Positions 59,421 through 64,000 of a DNA stretch of 64,000 bases are shown one piece after another. Both the position numbers and the translations under genes were made by a program. The notes below the pieces were generated by a model. It was not told the DNA's origin. It worked only from the letters and a program-made list of their open reading frames with translations, and searched no databases. Each line of letters begins with the position of its first letter. The stretch's first letter is position 1. This DNA comes from Hamadaea tsunoensis DSM 44101 (GTDB lineage: Bacteria; Actinomycetota; Actinomycetes; Mycobacteriales; Micromonosporaceae), in assembly GCF_000428945.1 (NCBI RefSeq), contig NZ_AUAX01000027.1, positions 1 through 64,000 on the forward strand. Reading direction: 5' to 3'.

Positions 59421-59480
59421 GGAATGTCCCCCCGAGAAAGATGCGCCTGACCTGCACATCTTGCCCGGGGGGACGGTCTG

Positions 59481-60929
59481 TCAGGCGCAGGCCGCGCCGT
59501 TGACGGTGTACGCGGTGGGCGTGCCGTTCGTGCCGGAGAAGGTGGCCTGGAAGCCGAAGCTCGCCGTGCCGTTCACCGCGATCGTGCCGTTCCAGCCGGC
59601 GTCCTTCGCGGTGACCTGCGTACCGGACTGGGTGACGGTGGCGTTCCAGCCGTTGGAGATCGCCTGGTTGCCGGTGAAGGCGAACTTGAGCGTCCACCCG
59701 GCGATCGGGGCGCTGCCCCGGTTGGTGATGGTGACGGTCGCCGTGAAGCCGTTGTTCCACTGGTTGTCCACGTGGTACGCGACCGAGCAGCCGGTCCCGG
59801 CCGTCGGGCTGCTCGACGGCGACGCGCTCGGGCTCCTGCTCGGGCTGGCCGACGGGCTGCTGGACGGGCTGGCCGACGGCGAGGCGCTACGGCTGGGGGA
59901 AGCGCTCGCCGACGCGCTGGCCGACGGCGGCGGGCTCGACACCACGCCGTTGAGCGCCAGCTGGTACGCCTGGTCGGGCACGAACGTGCCGGCCGCGGCC
60001 GCGCAGCCATCGGCCTCGCCGGGCGGCTTGGCCCACACGAAGGCGTCCACGGTCGACTCGCCGGTGTTCGTGGTCGGCGCCACGCCGACGCCGCGGCCGG
60101 CCGGGTCGCACCACTCGCTGCCGTTCGGGCCCTTGCCGTTGCGGCTGACGTCGACGACCTGGTGCAGGTTCGACCCGCCGATCGACGAGAGGACGTTGCG
60201 GCCGTACGCGACCTCGTCGGCCGTGTACCGGAAGTTGGACACGTTGGTGTAGAAGCCGTCACTACCGCGTACGCCGGCCGCGACCAGGCGGTTGGCCTGG
60301 TCTCCGGCGCTGTTCCAGGCGGAGTGGCCGCCGTCCAGGTAGACCTTCGCCGACGGGTTGTGGCTCTTGATGCTGCTGACCGCGTACGACAGCGACGCGT
60401 TGCGGGCGCTGAGATCGGTGCTGGACAGGCAGGTCGTCAGCGACACCGAGTCCGGCTCGAGCAGCACCACCGCGGTACGCGTACCGAGGCCGGTGGCGAA
60501 GCTGTCGATCCAGGACTTGTACTGGTTCTGGTCGGGGGCGCCGCCGGCGCTGGCCCCGCCGCAGTCGCGGTTGGGGATCTCGTAGACGATCGCGAGCGGG
60601 ATCTGCCCGGCGTTGTTGGCGCCGGAGACGTAGCCGGACACCTCGGACTGGATCGTGGACGGGTTCCAGCTGGCGAACCAGCGGCCCTGGGGCTGGCTGG
60701 CGATCCGGTCGCGGATCAGCTGCGCCCGCGAGTCGTTGGGGTTGGCGGCCAGCCACTGCAGGACCTTCGAACTCGGGTCCTTGTAGAAGGTTCCGGTGAG
60801 ACTGCCGGCGTACGCGGAGTCGCCGGAGGCGAGAAGGGTGGTCGCCGAGGCGGCGAGAATGGCGGTCCCGGCGGCGGCGAACGCGGCGATGCGCGTACGC
60901 CGGGAGGGCCGGAAGCGGTGGGCGGGCAT
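59481..60929 (-). CDS. Secreted GH6 cellulase with C-terminal CBM2
   Basis: A 482-aa enzyme. Signal peptide with RRTRIAAFAAAGTAILAASA. GH6 catalytic domain about 45-335: LAIVYEIPNRDCGGASAGG with the general Asp, VVLLEPDSVSLTTCL, LDGGHSAWNSAGDQANRL and FVWAKPPGEADGCA. A Ser/Pro/Ala linker follows to about 380, then a family-2 cellulose-binding module (CSVAYHVDNQWNNGFTATVT, with surface Trp residues, ending TPTAYTVNGAACA). It cleaves beta-1,4-glucan outside the cell. A CebR-type box lies 76 bases upstream, implying cellobiose-responsive control. Confidence 0.95.
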   Translation of the reverse strand: MPAHRFRPSRRTRIAAFAAAGTAILAASATTLLASGDSAYAGSLTGTFYKDPSSKVLQWLAANPNDSRAQLIRDRIASQPQGRWFASWNPSTIQSEVSGYVSGANNAGQIPLAIVYEIPNRDCGGASAGGAPDQNQYKSWIDSFATGLGTRTAVVLLEPDSVSLTTCLSSTDLSARNASLSYAVSSIKSHNPSAKVYLDGGHSAWNSAGDQANRLVAAGVRGSDGFYTNVSNFRYTADEVAYGRNVLSSIGGSNLHQVVDVSRNGKGPNGSEWCDPAGRGVGVAPTTNTGESTVDAFVWAKPPGEADGCAAAAGTFVPDQAYQLALNGVVSSPPPSASASASASPSRSASPSASPSSSPSASPSRSPSASPSSSPTAGTGCSVAYHVDNQWNNGFTATVTITNRGSAPIAGWTLKFAFTGNQAISNGWNATVTQSGTQVTAKDAGWNGTIAVNGTASFGFQATFSGTNGTPTAYTVNGAACA

Positions 60930-61004
60930 GTGTTTCTCCTTGTGCGGACCTAGTCCTCGCGGACCGTGCGGTACGCGGCCGCCGTGGAGCCGGACTCGGC
61001 CGCG

Positions 61005-61018
61005 TGGGAGCGCTCCCG
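61005..61018. promoter_or_regulatory. CebR-like operator
   Basis: TGGGAGCGCTCCCG differs at one position from the CebR consensus TGGGAGCGCTCCCA, the LacI-family cellulose-utilisation repressor site known from Streptomyces. It stands upstream of the GH6 gene start at 60929. Confidence 0.85.
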
Positions 61019-61090
61019 CAACTGTAGGAGAAACATCACCGGGGCGAAAGAGCGAACACCGTCAACGTCCCGAAATCCGCGGGACATCTT

Positions 61091-61115
61091 CCCGCCCGGT
61101 ACGCCGCCGGGCGGG
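61091..61115 (-). terminator. Hairpin terminator downstream of small lipoprotein
   Basis: Perfect 9-base stem CCCGCCCGG / CCGGGCGGG with a seven-base loop, 11 bases after the stop at 61127 and before the cellulase promoter region. No U-run. Confidence 0.75.
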
Positions 61116-61126
61116 AGCGCCCCGCT

Positions 61127-61540
61127 TCACGACGACGGCGTCGGGTCCACGTTCGTCTTCGGCACGATCGTCAGCTCGATCTGGATCTCGGCCCCGGCCG
61201 ACGAGTGATCGGCCTTGCGCAGCAGCAGGTGCAGCGTGTGCTTGCCGGCCGGCGCCTTGTTGATCACGGAGTTGTCCGAGTCCACCAGAAGGTAGTTCTT
61301 CGTCTGGTCGTCGAAGTACGCGTGCACGTGATGGCGGCCGGTGGCCGGATCGCCGAGCAGGACGCTGCTCGACAGGTGCAGCGTGAAGGGCACCGAGACG
61401 ATCGAACCGGCGATGGGTTCGAGGACCGTCAGGGTCTCGTGGGAGTCGGACCCCTGCCCGCACGCCGCCTGAGTCGTCGCGGCCAGCAGGGCGATCACGG
61501 CCGCGGCGGAGTACCGCCGAAGGGGCTTGCCGAAATTCAT
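61127..61540 (-). CDS. Small lipoprotein (DUF4399/antifreeze-like outer domain)
   Basis: A 137-aa secreted lipoprotein. The signal AAAVIALLAATTQAACGQGS gives the lipobox Cys near residue 26. The rest is a single beta domain: LEPIAGSIVSVPFTLHLSSS, GRHHVHAYFDDQTKNYLLVD and GKHTLHLLLRKADHSS. The HHVHAYFD and KHTLHLLL patterns resemble the DUF4399 domain, whose His residues may bind metal. The family call is tentative. Confidence 0.7.
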   Translation of the reverse strand: MNFGKPLRRYSAAAVIALLAATTQAACGQGSDSHETLTVLEPIAGSIVSVPFTLHLSSSVLLGDPATGRHHVHAYFDDQTKNYLLVDSDNSVINKAPAGKHTLHLLLRKADHSSAGAEIQIELTIVPKTNVDPTPSS

Positions 61541-61628
61541 ACCGAAAGGTACGACGAACGGGGCCCGCGGAGATCTCCCCGTCCGGACAGTTTTCGACCC
61601 CGACCCGCGCCGCCCGTCGGCCTGCCAG

Positions 61629-62102
61629 TCACTGCGCGGCAGGTGCGCAGGTACCGGCGAACCCCGGACCGGGGATCGCGCGTACCTCGGTCGGATCCTC
61701 GACAACGCCGCACGTCTCGCAGACCGTCTGCGAGGTGAGCGAACCGCCGCAGGAGTGCCGGTACAGGATCGGCGGCTCGGCCCCGGCCCCCCACCGGTCG
61801 CCCCACTCGGTGAGCGCGACCAGCGCGTGCACCAGGTCCCGGCCCTTCTCGGTCAGCCGGTACTCGAACAGCTCCGGCTGCTCCGAGTACCGGTGCCGGA
61901 ACATGATCCCGGCCTCGACGAAGCCGTCCAGCCGGGCCTTGAGGATGTTGGTCGCGATGCCCAGGCCGCGCTGGAAGTCGGTGAACCGGGTCGCACCCGT
62001 GAACAACGCGTCGCGCACGATCAGCAGACTCCAGCGCTCGCCGACCACCTCGAGGGTACGGGCGATCGAGCACACCTGGGCGTCATAGGTCTTGCCGAGC
62101 AT
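61629..62102 (-). CDS. HxlR family transcriptional regulator
   Basis: A 157-aa winged-helix regulator: CSIARTLEVVGERWSLLIVR, FTGATRFTDFQRGLGIATNI, RYSEQPELFEYRLTEKGRDL are the HxlR domain with its conserved N-terminal Cys (near residue 10), used as a thiol sensor in relatives. The C-terminus adds a zinc-ribbon-like tail (HSCGGSLTSQTVCETCG). The ATG at 62102 is chosen to match the family start. Targets are unknown. Confidence 0.92.
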   Translation of the reverse strand: MLGKTYDAQVCSIARTLEVVGERWSLLIVRDALFTGATRFTDFQRGLGIATNILKARLDGFVEAGIMFRHRYSEQPELFEYRLTEKGRDLVHALVALTEWGDRWGAGAEPPILYRHSCGGSLTSQTVCETCGVVEDPTEVRAIPGPGFAGTCAPAAQ

Positions 62103-62204
62103 GCGTACCAGTGTAGCGACGCGCTTGCATGACGCACCCGGCTCCGCGGACGATGCCTTCAAGATCACGTGCCGGGCGGCGGCACCCCGGCCGCCGGGGA
62201 CCCA

Positions 62205-63284
62205 TCAGCGCAACAGCCGGCGGAACAGCATCCCACCCAGGCCCACGACCACCAGCAGCAGCCCGACCGCGCCCGCGCCGAACAGCACCCGGTCGACCGG
62301 CCGGCTCACCGCCGTCCCCGGACCCGCCGCGGCCCCCTCGGCCGAGACCGACGGCGACGGCGACGGGCGGGCCGCCGGGACATAGGCGCGCAGCGCGCTG
62401 GCCTGACCGAACGGCTCGTCGCACGCCGTCACGAAACCCGCACCATCCAACGTGTACGCGATGCCCTCCCCCTGCGGCTCGTCCGGCAACGGCGTCACCC
62501 GCGGATCCGTACCCGACGTCAGCGCCCCGAGCACACCCCCGTCACCGACATCCCACTCCAGGGCATCGGCATAGGTACGCAGCACCACATGCCGGCCGTC
62601 GGGCGACACCGCACCCCCGGTCACCAGACGCCGGCCGATCCCGCCCAGGAAGTTCGACGTCTGCGACTCCGGCAGCCGCAGCGACCCGACCTTCGTCAGC
62701 GGCACACCCTCGGCCGTGTTCGCCCGCAACGGCTGCGCCGGCACATAGATCTCCGACACCGCCGACAGATCCTTCGTCACGATGATCGGCGTACCGTCGG
62801 AGTCCAGCAGCAGCGCCTCCGCGTCGTGCGGGCCGTCCGGGTAGGTCAGCCGATGGATCACCGGCGTCTTCCCGCCCGGGGCCAGCGTCCACAACGCGAT
62901 CGTCGAACGGCGTACCTTCGCGTCGAAGTTGTCGCCGATGTCGGCCACCCACAACGTCCCGTCCCGGGCCAGCGCCACGTCCTCCGGATCCCGCGCCGCG
63001 GTGGGATACCTGACCGTACGCGTCAGCTTGCACTTCCTGTCGAAGTAGAAGATCCGGATCGCCGACGGGTCGAAGTTGGAATCGTCGATCGAGATGTAGC
63101 CCGTCGCGGTGACCACCAGCCCGGACAACTCGCCCGCCCGCTCGTCGTGCACCTCGCACAACACCTTCCCCGGCTCGGCCGCGGGCCTCGCCGCCGCCGG
63201 AGCGCCCGGCAGGAGGAGAGCGAACGCCGCCACGGGCCCCAGCACACGCAGGACGGGACGAAGACGATGGGAGGTCAGCCGCAC
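62205..63284 (-). CDS. Membrane-anchored beta-propeller-like protein
   Basis: A 359-aa protein: signal peptide (FALLLPGAPAAARPA region), a propeller-like body with repeats such as SGLVVTATGYISIDDSNFDP, DPEDVALARDGTLWVADIGD, TYPDGPHDAEALLLDSDGTP and GGAVSPDGRHVVLRTYADAL, a Pro/Ser stalk, then a C-terminal membrane helix (VLFGAGAVGLLLVVVGLGGM) and RRLLR. It would be held outside the membrane. No catalytic residues are evident. I do not assign a ligand. Confidence 0.85.
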   Translation of the reverse strand: MRLTSHRLRPVLRVLGPVAAFALLLPGAPAAARPAAEPGKVLCEVHDERAGELSGLVVTATGYISIDDSNFDPSAIRIFYFDRKCKLTRTVRYPTAARDPEDVALARDGTLWVADIGDNFDAKVRRSTIALWTLAPGGKTPVIHRLTYPDGPHDAEALLLDSDGTPIIVTKDLSAVSEIYVPAQPLRANTAEGVPLTKVGSLRLPESQTSNFLGGIGRRLVTGGAVSPDGRHVVLRTYADALEWDVGDGGVLGALTSGTDPRVTPLPDEPQGEGIAYTLDGAGFVTACDEPFGQASALRAYVPAARPSPSPSVSAEGAAAGPGTAVSRPVDRVLFGAGAVGLLLVVVGLGGMLFRRLLR

Positions 63285-63339
63285 CCGACCAGTGTCGCAG
63301 CCGGGCCGGGTGCGGCGGCACCGAAGGGTGACCGGCGCG

Positions 63340-64000
63340 TCAGCCCGGGACCGGATCGTCGGCCCGGCGTACCTGCGCGCGGGCCAGCGCCGAGATCGCC
63401 AGCGCCAGCACCAGCAGGCCGGTGCCGAGCAGGAACGGCAGCGACAGCGCCGGCTGGCCCAGCCACTCCCACAGCGGATGCCAGCTGTAATGCCACTCGC
63501 TCAGATGGTGCTCGACCATCTGCGGGAACGCCAGGACGATCGGCGCCCACCAGAAGAACAGCCCGAACCCCAGCAGCAGCTTCACGAACACCGACCGCGT
63601 ACGCCGGCTCGCCCAGCCGAACAGCAGGAAGCCGCCGACCGCCCCGGCGAGAAAGCCCAGCACCCCGCCGACCGTCGCGAGCGCCGGAGCCGGGCGGTCC
63701 ATCCCCAGCGAGATGTAGCTGGCACCGTAGTTGTACTCGTAGAACGTGATGTCCAGCTGCTGATCCCCGCGGCCCGCGTACACCTCGTGGCCGTAGTCCG
63801 GGCGCACGTACTCGCGGAACTCCCAACCGCCCCGGCGCAGGTTCTCCCGCAACGTGGCCAGGTCGCGCTCGGGATGGTCGGCCGGGCCGTTCGACCCCGC
63901 GCCCACCCCGCTCTGGCCGTACTCGCCGCCGTCGCCGAGCAGCAGATCACGCACCGAATACCAGCCGAGCGGCTGGCCGTAGATGACGAACTTCGCCGGC
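63340..64000 (-). CDS. Membrane protein, 5' end beyond the window
   Basis: An open reading frame of at least 220 codons that enters from the window edge in frame (AKFVIYGQPLGWYSVRDLLL is the first visible part). A soluble stretch (WEFREYVRPDYGHEVYAGRG) is followed by a hydrophobic segment (VGGVLGFLAGAVGGFLLFGW), then FVKLLLGFGLFFWWAPIVLA and LPFLLGTGLLVLALAISALA. At least three membrane helices. The true start lies upstream. I recognise no family. Confidence 0.8.
   Translation of the reverse strand, partial: PAKFVIYGQPLGWYSVRDLLLGDGGEYGQSGVGAGSNGPADHPERDLATLRENLRRGGWEFREYVRPDYGHEVYAGRGDQQLDITFYEYNYGASYISLGMDRPAPALATVGGVLGFLAGAVGGFLLFGWASRRTRSVFVKLLLGFGLFFWWAPIVLAFPQMVEHHLSEWHYSWHPLWEWLGQPALSLPFLLGTGLLVLALAISALARAQVRRADDPVPG

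Overview
The window is one continuous stretch of very GC-rich chromosome with dense gene packing, many 4-base ATGA/GTGA overlaps, GTG starts and a frequent GCGTACGC-type word. Gene content (tandem Lrp regulators, SigE-type sigma factors, DesK/DesR-like pairs, an F420/LLM oxidoreductase, HelR, PolDom-type LigD, a GH6-CBM2 cellulase with a CebR-like box) points to a filamentous actinobacterium, most likely Micromonosporaceae (Actinoplanes-like). That placement is inference. No rRNA, tRNA, insertion sequence, prophage or CRISPR array was recognised.

Layout. 1-1215: no convincing gene. 1216-11578: a polysaccharide-use locus. A leftward operon (DUF2264 protein, sugar-binding lipoprotein, two ABC permeases, DUF624 membrane protein, 2-hydroxyacid dehydrogenase) faces a rightward pair (heparinase II/III-like lyase and a DeoR-LacI hybrid regulator). 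Three copies of a 19-base motif lie in the divergent promoter region. 11746-14289: small lipoprotein, NmrA-like oxidoreductase and divergent double-module Lrp regulator. 14383-16511: the most novel segment, a putative ribosomal-peptide cassette with a precursor-like protein carrying six Cys-x-x-His units, a translationally coupled cytochrome P450 with an atypical I-helix, and a 14-cysteine four-helix-bundle copper-binding protein. 16571-19877: two-component system plus ABC exporter. 19953-24249: inositol-phosphate synthase paralogue, APC permease, lipoprotein, membrane protein. 24384-29548: oligopeptide-binding lipoprotein, helical basic protein, drug-type ABC exporter, DMT permease. 29615-36000: LysR regulator, beta-helix lipoprotein, hydrolase, rRNA/tRNA methyltransferase, a sigma factor fused to a membrane and outer domain, and a sigma/anti-sigma pair.

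36453-43522: MFS exporter, flavin reductase with ArsR-like regulator and palindromic operator, a DUF899/short DUF5134-like/SigX5-type sigma operon, a kanamycin-kinase-family remnant with its catalytic centre deleted, and a GT39-type membrane glycosyltransferase. 43739-49691: HelR-type RNA polymerase-recycling ATPase divergent from a LigD-type primase-polymerase, then a GrpE-like plus Hsp70-like pair. 49722-54566: two-component system, DUF1023 hydrolase and a PadR-regulated membrane operon. 54697-64000: polysaccharide deacetylase, carboxylesterase, LLM oxidoreductase, zinc-ribbon protein, ADP-ribosylglycohydrolase, TolB-like propeller, GH6 cellulase, lipoprotein, HxlR regulator, anchored propeller-like protein, and a membrane protein cut by the window edge.

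At a larger scale two repeat classes recur. One is short tandem repeats of 15-26 bases, mostly at 3' ends of genes. The other is an approximately 80-base nested palindrome present twice (38133-38215 and 43591-43677), one copy of which supplies the C-terminus of a flavin reductase.
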